Under the pieces are notes generated by a model. It was not told where the DNA came from and ran no database searches. It was given only the letters and a program-made list of their open reading frames with translations. The translations under genes and the position numbers were made by a program. Of a stretch of 64,000 nucleotides of DNA, positions 35,652 to 44,589 are shown piece after piece. Every line of letters begins with the position of its first letter. The first letter of the stretch is position 1. Source of the stretch: Winogradskyella thalassocola (lineage in GTDB: Bacteria; Bacteroidota; Bacteroidia; Flavobacteriales; Flavobacteriaceae); NCBI RefSeq assembly GCF_900099995.1, contig NZ_FNCZ01000001.1, positions 1,178,001-1,242,000 on the forward strand, read 5' to 3'.

Positions 35652-37019
35652 CTAGGCAACTAGTGGTCTTTTTTTTATAAAAACTTCCCAAATAAAAACG
35701 GAAAATACTAAGGTATATTCTAAGCCAATGATCCAAAGGTTTTCGGAATAGCTACTATTAGAATACGCCAAATAACTTAATATAATAACTAAGGACCAAA
35801 CTAAAGGAAACTTGTAATTGGTGAATACACTAAGCATAACTAAGGTGGCAATATACCATGGATGGACCGTTGTACTTAAAAACAAATAGCAGGTGAGCGC
35901 TAACAACATCGACGTAGCTAATTTAGGTAAGCTATTGTTGTGTTTTAGGAATGTAAATCCTAGGATGATAACGACGGAAATTAGAGGTAGAATTTTACCT
36001 ATAATTGCAATTTCATTGTAACCAGTTATGGCATATCCAATAGCTCTTGCTATATAGTAAATACTGGCATTAAATTCGAAATTACCAAACCAAAGTCCAA
36101 CTGTTTTGGAGTAATTCGTTACAAATTCCATTGAAAAGAATGGTAAGAACAATAACAAGGTCGTGGCAATGACAATGATGTAAAATGTAATTAATTTTAA
36201 TAGTCCTAATTTCTCGGTTTGACCATTCAACTTATTAGACGTGAACCATCCAAAAAATAACGGTAGCAACATTAAGGGTATTAATTTTATTGAAATAGAA
36301 CACGCTAACACCACTGCCGCCCATTTCCATTTACGAGCGTGTAGTAAATATAATGCCCAGATGAAGAAGAAAATCATAACGCCTTCAAAATGAAGATTTC
36401 CAGTTAATTCAATAATAATAAACGGATTTAAAATGTACCAAAAGATTCTGTTTGAGGGTAGTTTTAAGCGTTCTAAAAGTTTCTTTCCAAAGTATATGGT
36501 TCCAATGTCTGCGGCTATAATAACAAGTCTTAAACCAATTGCAGAGCCTAAAATAGTTTGACTAGGAATTATATTAGCAATAACAAAGCACAATTGATTT
36601 AAAGGCGGGTAATTAGAAAAATGAGAGGAGCTTAAGCTTCCCATACCATTGTACAATTCCTGAGCGTTAGCTACAGGTAATTTTCCACTATTAATAAAAG
36701 AATCTGGCGTGTAGAGATACGGGTTAAAGCCTTCTAGAATCATTCGTCCATCCCAAACAAACCGATAGAAATCTTGAGATAAATTTGGAATTGAAAAAAG
36801 GAGTAATACCCTAAAAGCAATCGAAAAGATAACTAAGAGTCTAAAGTTAAATCCAGAAGTCTTTATAATTTTATAGGCAAATACAAATAAGGCAATGTAT
36901 AAAAGTAGAAGTTGGGTTGTTTCAATACGTGTTGTATGATAAGCAAACCATAAATAAACAATACAACTAGCAATAGAAAATAGAAATGGAATTTTGTGAT
37001 ATTTCCAAAGCGAAATCAC
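35652..37019 (-). CDS. polytopic membrane glycosyltransferase, mannosyltransferase-like (GT-C)
   Basis: 455 residues with about 11 hydrophobic segments. An Asp/Glu-bearing first loop (LSQDFYRFVWDGRMILEGFNPY) and YPPLNQL are typical of GT-C enzymes of the GT87/PIG-M-like type, which use polyprenyl-phosphate sugars. It overlaps the upstream gene by 4 bases and ends the three-gene operon. With the two GT2 enzymes it could transfer a sugar carried on a lipid phosphate to an envelope polymer or lipid (inference). Confidence 0.78.
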   Translation of the reverse strand: MISLWKYHKIPFLFSIASCIVYLWFAYHTTRIETTQLLLLYIALFVFAYKIIKTSGFNFRLLVIFSIAFRVLLLFSIPNLSQDFYRFVWDGRMILEGFNPYLYTPDSFINSGKLPVANAQELYNGMGSLSSSHFSNYPPLNQLCFVIANIIPSQTILGSAIGLRLVIIAADIGTIYFGKKLLERLKLPSNRIFWYILNPFIIIELTGNLHFEGVMIFFFIWALYLLHARKWKWAAVVLACSISIKLIPLMLLPLFFGWFTSNKLNGQTEKLGLLKLITFYIIVIATTLLLFLPFFSMEFVTNYSKTVGLWFGNFEFNASIYYIARAIGYAITGYNEIAIIGKILPLISVVIILGFTFLKHNNSLPKLATSMLLALTCYLFLSTTVHPWYIATLVMLSVFTNYKFPLVWSLVIILSYLAYSNSSYSENLWIIGLEYTLVFSVFIWEVFIKKRPLVA

Positions 37020-38506
37020 ACCTTCGAACTTAAAGATTTAAAAAACACATATCCAAAGCCTATAAAAAGCATTAGATGAAAAGGAAATAACCCGAAGTCA
37101 CCACCTTGGTCTCCAACTATAAAAGCACTATACATACCAAAAGCAAAATAAAGCATTAAAATACCTTCTATAATCACGTGAGGTGACATCTTTTTCATGA
37201 TATATTTATTACCCTTCCAAGAATCTCTAATGGTACTAATATTAAACTTTGGTGTTCTTACAAATTCACTTCGTTTACCAATATGTCCTTCAATAACAGC
37301 TATAGAGTTATGAAGTGAAAAACCCATAGCAATTGAGAAAAAGGTAAAAAACATACCTATGTAATTGAAGAATTTTTTAAAGCCACTACCGTAAATGCTG
37401 CGGTACATAAACCAATAGCATACAAAGAAAATGATCGTACTCATTACAAAGAAACTCATTACATAAAAGTAGTTTCTTAAATGTTCGTATTCATTCTTTA
37501 TATAGAGCATTGGGATACTTAAAATAGCGACTGTAAATATGCTTAAGAACATAGAGCTATTCAATAAATGAAGTAAACCGTGTGCTTTAGTTTTGGCTGA
37601 AATATTATCAGATTTTAGAACACGCCAAAGCATTTTCCTAAAGTTTTCTGCGCCACCTTTATTCCAACGAAATTGCTGTGATCTAGCCGCACTAATCACC
37701 ACAGGTAATTCTGCCGGAGTTTCAACGTCTTCTAAATATTTAAATTCCCAATTCTTTAACTGCGCTCTGTAACTTAAATCTAAATCTTCGGTAAGTGTAT
37801 CACCTTCCCAATTTCCGGCATCTATAATACAGGTTTTTCTCCAAACACCAGCTGTACCATTAAAATTGATAAAGTGCCCTTTGCTGTTTCTACCTACTTG
37901 TTCTAAAGTGAAATGGGCATCTAATGCGAACGCTTGGATTTTCGTCAATAAAGAATAATCGCGATTAATATGTCCCCAACGTGTCTGAACAACTCCTATT
38001 TTCTCATTTTTAAAATAAGGAATAGTGCGTTTTAACCAGTTAGGTTGTGGTAAAAAATCGGCATCAAAGATGGCAATATATTCACCTTTTGCAATTTTTA
38101 GACCTTCTTTAAGCGCACCAGCTTTAAAACCACTTCGGTCGGTTCTGGTAATATGAGTGATGTCTAAACCTGTTTTAGCCAATTGGTCTACATGTGCCTT
38201 TGTTGTTGCAATGGTTTCATCTGTAGAATCATCTAAAACCTGGATTTCTAATTTGTCTTTAGGATATTCTAAAAGCGCAATATTATTTAACAAGCGCTCC
38301 ATCACATACATCTCGTTAAAAACAGGGAGTTGAATGGTAACAAAAGGAATTTCTTCAGGATTTGAAAAATCAAAGGTCTCACAATCTAGTCGCTTCTTTT
38401 TTGAAGACAAATAATTGTAGAGTAGATTTAGTTGCGCCAAAGCGTACATAAAGATGAGTACAATGGCAATGGTGTAAATAACAATAACTATTGATTCGAG
38501 AATCAT
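37016..38506 (-). CDS. membrane GT2 glycosyltransferase, cellulose-synthase-like
   Basis: 496 residues. N-terminal helix, then a GT2 domain with PVFNE, LDDSTDE, DAD at 148-150, TED at 239-241 and QQFRW at 277-281 (the processive QxxRW motif), then four membrane segments (about 310-490). The similar CslA/GT2 group makes beta-linked mannan or glucan, or glycosylates lipids; the product is not known. It overlaps both neighbours by 4 bases, so it is tightly coupled in an operon. Confidence 0.88.
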   Translation of the reverse strand: MILESIVIVIYTIAIVLIFMYALAQLNLLYNYLSSKKKRLDCETFDFSNPEEIPFVTIQLPVFNEMYVMERLLNNIALLEYPKDKLEIQVLDDSTDETIATTKAHVDQLAKTGLDITHITRTDRSGFKAGALKEGLKIAKGEYIAIFDADFLPQPNWLKRTIPYFKNEKIGVVQTRWGHINRDYSLLTKIQAFALDAHFTLEQVGRNSKGHFINFNGTAGVWRKTCIIDAGNWEGDTLTEDLDLSYRAQLKNWEFKYLEDVETPAELPVVISAARSQQFRWNKGGAENFRKMLWRVLKSDNISAKTKAHGLLHLLNSSMFLSIFTVAILSIPMLYIKNEYEHLRNYFYVMSFFVMSTIIFFVCYWFMYRSIYGSGFKKFFNYIGMFFTFFSIAMGFSLHNSIAVIEGHIGKRSEFVRTPKFNISTIRDSWKGNKYIMKKMSPHVIIEGILMLYFAFGMYSAFIVGDQGGDFGLFPFHLMLFIGFGYVFFKSLSSKV

Positions 38507-39195
38507 TTTTTAAAACTGTATTTAAAAATCCAACCTAGGATTTTTATGCCTGCAAAGATAGCACCTTTTACGGTACCTGAAACTTTTGAGACACCAATTC
38601 TGTTTCTATAATTAACAGGAATTTCCTTATAACTTAATTTTTGTTTTAATACTTTGAGCTGCATTTCTACCGTCCAACCATATGTTTTATCTTCCATGTT
38701 TAAGCCTAAGAGGGTATGGTATTTAATAGCTCTAAAAGGTCCTAAGTCTGAGAAAGTTGAACGGAAAAATAACGCCATTAGGCTTGTTGCTAGCCAATTA
38801 CCAAATATCTGAGGCGACGTCATAGAGCCTTCTTCTCGTAAGTCCTTGTCGCGAGCACCAATCACAAAATCAATATTGTCTTCTAAAATAGGTTGAATGA
38901 TTTTTGTTAACTCTTCGGGGTAATCACTGTAATCTCCATCTAAAAAAACAATGATGTCTGGTTTTTTTTCTAGATTTGAAATATAATCCATGCCTTTTAA
39001 GCACGCATAACCATAGCCTTTTCTGTTTTCAACTAAAACCGTTGCACCAGCATTTTTGGCATTAATTTCCGTGTTATCAGTTGAGTTATTACTGACCACA
39101 ATAATTTCACTAACAATAGAAGGGATGTCTTTAACCACAAGAGGAATTGACGCTTCTTCATTATAAGCAGGAATAATAACTTTTATATTGGGCAT
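38503..39195 (-). CDS. GT2 glycosyltransferase, dolichyl-phosphate-mannose-synthase-like
   Basis: 230 residues of GT2: VIIPAYNEEASIP, VVSNNSTDNTE and the catalytic DGDYSDYP. There is no membrane domain apart from a short basic, aromatic C-terminus. This type charges a polyprenyl phosphate with a sugar from a nucleotide donor, which would supply the GT-C enzyme at the end of the operon. It is the first gene, with its own -7 box at 39214-39221. Confidence 0.85.
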   Translation of the reverse strand: MPNIKVIIPAYNEEASIPLVVKDIPSIVSEIIVVSNNSTDNTEINAKNAGATVLVENRKGYGYACLKGMDYISNLEKKPDIIVFLDGDYSDYPEELTKIIQPILEDNIDFVIGARDKDLREEGSMTSPQIFGNWLATSLMALFFRSTFSDLGPFRAIKYHTLLGLNMEDKTYGWTVEMQLKVLKQKLSYKEIPVNYRNRIGVSKVSGTVKGAIFAGIKILGWIFKYSFKK

Positions 39196-39213
39196 TGTGT
39201 GCGTTTAAAAGTG

Positions 39214-39221
39214 CAAAAGTA
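39214..39221 (-). promoter_or_regulatory. -7 promoter box (TACTTTTG, minus strand)
   Basis: An exact TAnnTTTG on the minus strand, 18 bases before the ATG of the first glycosyltransferase gene and just after the stop of the polyferredoxin gene. It separates the two operons. Confidence 0.5.
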
Positions 39222-39227
39222 ATCTTC

Positions 39228-40817
39228 TTATTTTTGATTCACTAAATCCATTAAATCTACATCGTTTCCTAAAAGCACTTCTGTTGGATTAATACGTCCT
39301 TTCATAGAATCATTTTCTAATTTTAATACACCTCTTGGGCAAACTGCAGAACAAATACCACAACCAACACAACTAGAACGTACGATGTTTTCTCCCTTTT
39401 GAGCATAGTGTCTTACATCGATACCCATTTCGCAACTGTTAGAACAGTTACCACAAGAAATACATTGTCCACCATTAGTGGTAATTCTAAATTTTGAAAA
39501 CAAACGTTGTTGGAATCCAAGAATCGCTGCCATAGGACAACCAAAACGACACCAAGAACGATTTCCTAAAATGGGATAAAATCCAGTTCCAATCACTCCA
39601 GAAAAAATAGAACCTATATAAATACCATAAGCAGATCTTAAGGCTCCGGCTTTAATATAGAACAGATGATCGGTTGTGCCTGTATAATGCATAATTAGTA
39701 AAAGAGAAATCACAATGAAAAATCCTATCGCTCCGTATTTTGCATCTTTTTCTAATTCTTGTCTTTTAAATAACATTACGGCTGCAAAAACTATGGTTAA
39801 AAACCCAATCACTAAGCTTATAAAAACACCTCTAGTTAGCCAAAAATGATTTTTATCGTAACCTAAGTAAGTATAAACCATTGCAGTTGTCATTACAATA
39901 GAAAACACTAAAACGGTATGGATTAACCAACGTTCTAGTTTCCAAGCCGACATTTTTTTAGACGATAATTGTCTAAACGAATCACCAGCAGTTTCTGCTA
40001 ATCCACCACAACCACAAACCCAAGAGCAATACCAACGTTTACCGTATTTGTAAGTTAAAATAGGTGTAAACACAAAGATGGATAGGATACCAAATATGAG
40101 TAAGGCGATACCAATATTTCCATTAGATAAAAAGCCGTTTACAGACCATTCATCAAAAATGTAATAGTTAAGAGGCCATATACTTTTAAGGTCGTAGTAT
40201 GGTAAATCGTTGTTCATAACGTACATAAATTCAGGAATCAAAAAGGCAAAACCTAACTGAAAAAACATCACTGAAATAGTACGTAATTGTTGGTAACGAT
40301 TATGTCTGTATTTTAATATGAATTTATATCCAAAAGCTAAAATAGCAACGGTATAAAGCGTTCCATACACAAACCATTGGCTCGCGTTTCTGCCACTTAA
40401 TAAGTGACTTAACGGGTCGAATAAACTAATTAAGCCTGTGTTTTCTGCTCCGTCAGTACCTAAACCTAAATATTTAGGAAAGAAGTAAAGGACGATATAG
40501 AAGGTGGTTAAAATAACACCAACAATCCAGCCCCAAACTCCACGAGAAGAAATAGATTTAAACCAAACTCCATCATTTTTTATACCTTCTAATTTAGATA
40601 AATAGGCTTCTCTAGAATATACAACGATACCACCAATTATTAAACCTAATGACAAGGTTAAAAACAGGGCTTTGTTAGGGAAATTAGTATTAAAAAGGGC
40701 TAAGGCTAAAATAAATAACCCAATCACTCCTGCCGAAAGTGCTACTTTTTGTTTGTTCGAAATATCTAAAGCATCTGGTTTCGCCAAAGACATACTATGA
40801 TTTAATTTATTACTCAT
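39228..40817 (-). CDS. membrane polyferredoxin (NapH/NosR/CcoG-like 4Fe-4S protein)
   Basis: 529 residues with about ten hydrophobic segments. Two Cys motifs of the NapH/NosR type sit at membrane edges (RWYCSWVCGCG near residue 262 and RSWCRFGCPMA near 420), followed by two [4Fe-4S] ferredoxin motifs, CISCGNCSNSC and CVGCGICSAVCPRG (about 450-500). It probably carries electrons across or along the inner membrane. Its start shares one base with the stop of the FAD oxidoreductase gene, so the two are likely partners. The terminal acceptor is not in the window. Confidence 0.87.
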   Translation of the reverse strand: MSNKLNHSMSLAKPDALDISNKQKVALSAGVIGLFILALALFNTNFPNKALFLTLSLGLIIGGIVVYSREAYLSKLEGIKNDGVWFKSISSRGVWGWIVGVILTTFYIVLYFFPKYLGLGTDGAENTGLISLFDPLSHLLSGRNASQWFVYGTLYTVAILAFGYKFILKYRHNRYQQLRTISVMFFQLGFAFLIPEFMYVMNNDLPYYDLKSIWPLNYYIFDEWSVNGFLSNGNIGIALLIFGILSIFVFTPILTYKYGKRWYCSWVCGCGGLAETAGDSFRQLSSKKMSAWKLERWLIHTVLVFSIVMTTAMVYTYLGYDKNHFWLTRGVFISLVIGFLTIVFAAVMLFKRQELEKDAKYGAIGFFIVISLLLIMHYTGTTDHLFYIKAGALRSAYGIYIGSIFSGVIGTGFYPILGNRSWCRFGCPMAAILGFQQRLFSKFRITTNGGQCISCGNCSNSCEMGIDVRHYAQKGENIVRSSCVGCGICSAVCPRGVLKLENDSMKGRINPTEVLLGNDVDLMDLVNQK

Positions 40818-42124
40818 TATGATACAGTTTGTAATTGGTTAGTGTAAGCTTGTAAAATTTCGTTTTCAAATCTTGAATAAAATTCAGGATCAAAGTTGGC
40901 TTCAGAGAGGTGATTCATGACGTAATCCATGTCGCGTTTTTCAGTAAGCCATTTATCAAAAACTTCATGGCGCATTCGTATACCGAAGGTGTTTATGCCT
41001 AAAAATTCATTGGTGTTTTTATCGTAGGCTACTGAGATACATTTAGTATCGTCTTCATGTTTCCAATGAAAATGTTGCTCATAATCTGGACGTCCATTTT
41101 TTCCAAACACCCAACCATAGGTTTGATATTCGATATCTAAGAATTTAGCCGAATTAAACCAATGACCTGGTTTGTATTCCATTTTATTACCACAAATGGT
41201 TTGCGCTAAAGTTTCACCCATCATGCGACCAGTGTACCAAACGGCTTCAATTGGTCTTCTGTTTCCAATAGCTTCATGTTGCTCGGCACAATCGCCAATG
41301 GCATATATATCTGGAATATTCGTTTCTAAAAATCGATTCACTTTAACACCACGTCCTATTTCAATACCAGAATCTTTTAAAAAATCAACATTTGGTGTCA
41401 CTCCAGCAGTTAAACCAACTACGTTACATTCTAATTCTTCACCGGTTTCTTCAATAATAACAGATTTTACATTACCGTTCTCGTCTGAATTAATGGCTTT
41501 TAGATTTGTGGAAAGTCGTAAATCGATATGGTGATTCTTAATGTGTCTGTTAATCATTTCACTTTCTCCTTTTGGCAAAACACCATTCCAAAAGCTGTCT
41601 TCCCTAACGAGGAATGTTACTGGTATACTTCGGCTATTCAACATTTCCGCCAATTCAATACCTATTAACCCACCACCAACAATTACAGCACGTTTGCACA
41701 CCTCATTATTTGGTGCATGTGCTTCAAGATTTTCTAAATCTTGTTTGTGGTACATGCCCATTACACCGTTTAAATCTTGTCCCGGCCAACCAAATTTATT
41801 GGGTTTACTTCCTGTTGCAATAATTAATTTATCGTATTGAAGCGTATCACCTTCAGCAAAATGAAGTGTTTTAGTTGCTGTTTCAACCTGTTTTACGTAC
41901 CCTTTTTTGAGTTCAATTCTGTTTTTTTTCCAAAACCAATTCTCGTAAGGTTGGGTGTGTTCAAACTTCATATGTCCCATATAAACGTACATTAACGCAG
42001 TACGAGAGAAGAAATAATCGGCTTCGGCTGAGACGATAGTTATTTTTTTGTCGGATAACTTTCTGATGTGTCTCGCAAGTGTAACTCCAGAAATGCCGTT
42101 GCCAATAATAACGATGTGTTCCAT
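40817..42124 (-). CDS. NAD(P)H/FAD-dependent oxidoreductase, pyridine-nucleotide disulfide family
   Basis: 435 residues. FAD loop IVIIGNGISGVTLARH, an NAD(P) loop IVGGGLIGIELAEML near residue 150, ATGSKP and DIYAIGDCAE are all present; no redox-active CxxxxC pair is seen, so it resembles ferredoxin/rubredoxin or nitrite reductase FAD subunits. About 110 C-terminal residues are unassigned. It is coupled by a 1-base overlap to the polyferredoxin, suggesting NAD(P)H-to-ferredoxin electron flow. It is divergent from the GH113-like gene. Confidence 0.88.
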   Translation of the reverse strand: MEHIVIIGNGISGVTLARHIRKLSDKKITIVSAEADYFFSRTALMYVYMGHMKFEHTQPYENWFWKKNRIELKKGYVKQVETATKTLHFAEGDTLQYDKLIIATGSKPNKFGWPGQDLNGVMGMYHKQDLENLEAHAPNNEVCKRAVIVGGGLIGIELAEMLNSRSIPVTFLVREDSFWNGVLPKGESEMINRHIKNHHIDLRLSTNLKAINSDENGNVKSVIIEETGEELECNVVGLTAGVTPNVDFLKDSGIEIGRGVKVNRFLETNIPDIYAIGDCAEQHEAIGNRRPIEAVWYTGRMMGETLAQTICGNKMEYKPGHWFNSAKFLDIEYQTYGWVFGKNGRPDYEQHFHWKHEDDTKCISVAYDKNTNEFLGINTFGIRMRHEVFDKWLTEKRDMDYVMNHLSEANFDPEFYSRFENEILQAYTNQLQTVS

Positions 42125-42221
42125 ATAATTGAGGTTGTTGATATGAGCTATAGGTCGAAGCTTTTGTTAAAACCTTAATCTATTAGTCGAATTTCTTTAA
42201 ATTTAGGCATAATTTTACAGT

Positions 42222-43229
42222 ATGCGATATGTTTTTTATTTCCTTTTAAGCGTCATTTTTATTAGTTGTGCTGCGATTCCACATCAATCTTCTAAGATTA
42301 ATGGTGTTAGTTTTGTCGCTTCTAGAGGCGTCGTAGATTCGACACATGTTAAACCAATAATGAACATTAATGCAAATGCTGCTTCTGTTATGCCTTTTGG
42401 TTTTATTAAGGATATGAATCATCCTGAAATAATTCACAACACCGACCGTCAGTGGTTTGGTGAAACACGATCTGGAGCAGGACAATATATTGAAGCGCTT
42501 CATAAGGAAGGTATTAATGTGATGGTGAAGCCACAACTATGGATTTCTCACGGGGAATTCACTGGGTTATTAAAAGCATCTTCGGAAGCCGATTGGCAAT
42601 TGTTAGAAGCCTCATATACTGATTTTATAATAGAATATGCTGAATTGGCTGAGGAGTTAAATGTGGAAGTATTTTGCATAGGAACCGAGCTTGAAGAATT
42701 TGTAAAAAATAGACCAGAGTATTGGCATCAATTAATAAAGGAGATTAGAACGGTTTATACTGGGAATCTAACCTACGCCGCCAATTGGGATGAATTTTGG
42801 ACCACACCGTTTTGGTCGGAATTAGATTATGTGGGTATTGATGCTTATTTTCCGGTGAGTGAAATGCAAACACCAACGATTGAAGATTGTATAAAAGGTT
42901 GGGAAAAGCATAAACCAGGATTAAAGAATTTTTCCAAAAAATTAGATCGACCAATTCTGTTTACGGAGTTTGGTTATAGAAGCGTGGATTATTCAGGGAA
43001 AGAGCCTTGGCGTTACGATCGCTCTATGACTTCGGTAAATCTTATAGCACAGAACAATGCTACGCAAGCTTTGTTTGAAGCTGTATGGCAAGAAGATTGG
43101 TTTGCTGGTGGTTACTTATGGAAATGGTTTATTGATCACCATAAAGTTGGTGGTTTGCAAGACAATCAATTTACTCCACAGAATAAACCCGTTGAAGAAA
43201 TACTTAAAGTGCATTACGGAAAGTATTAG
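42222..43229 (+). CDS. lipoprotein, GH113-like glycoside hydrolase (TIM barrel)
   Basis: 335 residues with a lipoprotein signal (VIFISCAAI, Cys16). The barrel shows the GH113 beta-mannanase pattern: VMVKPQLWIS, the likely acid/base Glu in FCIGTELEEF, YVGIDAYFPV, and the likely nucleophile Glu in PILFTEFGYRS. It is probably exposed at the cell surface or in the periplasm. It would cut a beta-mannan-like chain; given the mannosyl-type transferases next door, an endogenous envelope glycan is also possible (inference). Confidence 0.82.
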   Translation: MRYVFYFLLSVIFISCAAIPHQSSKINGVSFVASRGVVDSTHVKPIMNINANAASVMPFGFIKDMNHPEIIHNTDRQWFGETRSGAGQYIEALHKEGINVMVKPQLWISHGEFTGLLKASSEADWQLLEASYTDFIIEYAELAEELNVEVFCIGTELEEFVKNRPEYWHQLIKEIRTVYTGNLTYAANWDEFWTTPFWSELDYVGIDAYFPVSEMQTPTIEDCIKGWEKHKPGLKNFSKKLDRPILFTEFGYRSVDYSGKEPWRYDRSMTSVNLIAQNNATQALFEAVWQEDWFAGGYLWKWFIDHHKVGGLQDNQFTPQNKPVEEILKVHYGKY

Positions 43230-43260
43230 CCATTCTCATTTTTATATTTTTTCTTTTGTA

Positions 43261-44583
43261 ATGATGCGTTGTGCTAAACGTCTAATTTTTTATAAATTAA
43301 AGAGTTTGAACCAAAAATCAATATTATTTAGTCTTATAGTTTGTTTAGGGCTTTTTGGCTATGCACAAGACGTAAATGTCTCGGAGATTATAATTGAGGG
43401 CAATAAACGTACAAGAACTAATTTTTTAAAGCGTTTGGCTTTTGTAAAAGAAGGAAGTACAGTAGATTCTACAAGAATAGCTTCGGATGTTAGACGTTTT
43501 AGATTATTACCATCAGTTGCTAGTGCATCTTCAAAATTAGAAAAAGTTGATGATAACAACTATAGACTTGTTTATACAGTTGTAGAAAATTTTGCCATTA
43601 TTCCAGGGTTGAATGTATCTCAAGATAATAACGACGATTTGGCCTATAGAACCTCCGTTTTCGATTTTAATTTTTTAGGTCAAAATCAAATAATTGGTGG
43701 ATTTTATAGTAAAAATGTATTCGATTCTTATGGGTTTTATTGGGAAGCACCTAATCTATTTACCAGAAAATTAGGAATCGGCATAAACTATCAAAACAAT
43801 GTATTACAAGAACCAATATTTTTTGAAGATGAACGCGATGTTAAATATAAAAACACGAGTCGAGCCTTTGAGATAAGGTTAATGTACGAGCATAATTTTA
43901 AGAATAAATTCGAATTTGGTTTTAACATCGCTAACGACGACTATAATTACTTAAGTGGTAATTTGCCAGAATCGATACCTGAGACTTTAGGTGTAGATAA
44001 AATATCGGCCGTTGGTGAATATGAATTTAACAACATCACCAATGAGTATCAATACGTCGATGGTTTTAGAAGTATTTTTACTTATAGTTTTACATTGCAC
44101 TCTAATGGTGATAACGACCTATTGCGTAATTTTTTTATTGGTAGAAACGATTTTGAATATTTTAAACGTATTGGTGATAAAGGAAACTGGGCTAATAGAT
44201 TACGTTTAGGTTATGCGACCAATGATACGACACCGTTCGCTCCATTTGCTTTAGATAACCAACTTAATATTAGAGGTGTTGGTAACACTATAGATAGAGG
44301 TACAGCTTCTGTAGTTCTTAATACAGAATATAGACATACGATACTAGAGAAAGGTTGGTTTGCCATGCAAGCAAATGCGTTTGTAGATGCTGGTACATGG
44401 CAAGAATCTGGTGGTAGTCTTGGGGATTTAATAGAAGGAAAAAAAGCGACTGTATTCTCTGGTTTAGGTGTTCGGTTTATTCATAAGCGCATCTTTAATG
44501 CTGTTTTTCGAATTGATTATGGAGTTGGCATAGGAAAAAAAGCTAATAATGGTATTGTCTTTGGAATCGGCCAATATTTTTAG
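43261..44583 (+). CDS. BamA/TamA-like outer membrane protein (POTRA plus surface antigen barrel)
   Basis: 440 residues from the ATG at 43261. A signal peptide (cleavage after GYAQ) precedes one POTRA-like domain (VSEIIIEGNKRTRTNFLKR) and a 16-strand-type barrel ending in a C-terminal aromatic (GIGQYF). It is far shorter than BamA, with one POTRA. A TTG at 43306 (MNQKSILFSL) would give a tidier signal peptide and is a real alternative start; open frame continuing upstream to 43057 overlaps the previous gene and is not used. The substrate is unknown. Confidence 0.82.
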   Translation: MMRCAKRLIFYKLKSLNQKSILFSLIVCLGLFGYAQDVNVSEIIIEGNKRTRTNFLKRLAFVKEGSTVDSTRIASDVRRFRLLPSVASASSKLEKVDDNNYRLVYTVVENFAIIPGLNVSQDNNDDLAYRTSVFDFNFLGQNQIIGGFYSKNVFDSYGFYWEAPNLFTRKLGIGINYQNNVLQEPIFFEDERDVKYKNTSRAFEIRLMYEHNFKNKFEFGFNIANDDYNYLSGNLPESIPETLGVDKISAVGEYEFNNITNEYQYVDGFRSIFTYSFTLHSNGDNDLLRNFFIGRNDFEYFKRIGDKGNWANRLRLGYATNDTTPFAPFALDNQLNIRGVGNTIDRGTASVVLNTEYRHTILEKGWFAMQANAFVDAGTWQESGGSLGDLIEGKKATVFSGLGVRFIHKRIFNAVFRIDYGVGIGKKANNGIVFGIGQYF

Positions 44584-44589
44584 AGCGTT

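Noticed and set aside
43057-43260. Start of the BamA-like gene inside the GH113-like gene
   Set aside because: The upstream frame is the out-of-frame shadow of the GH113-like gene; the signal peptide begins after 43261.
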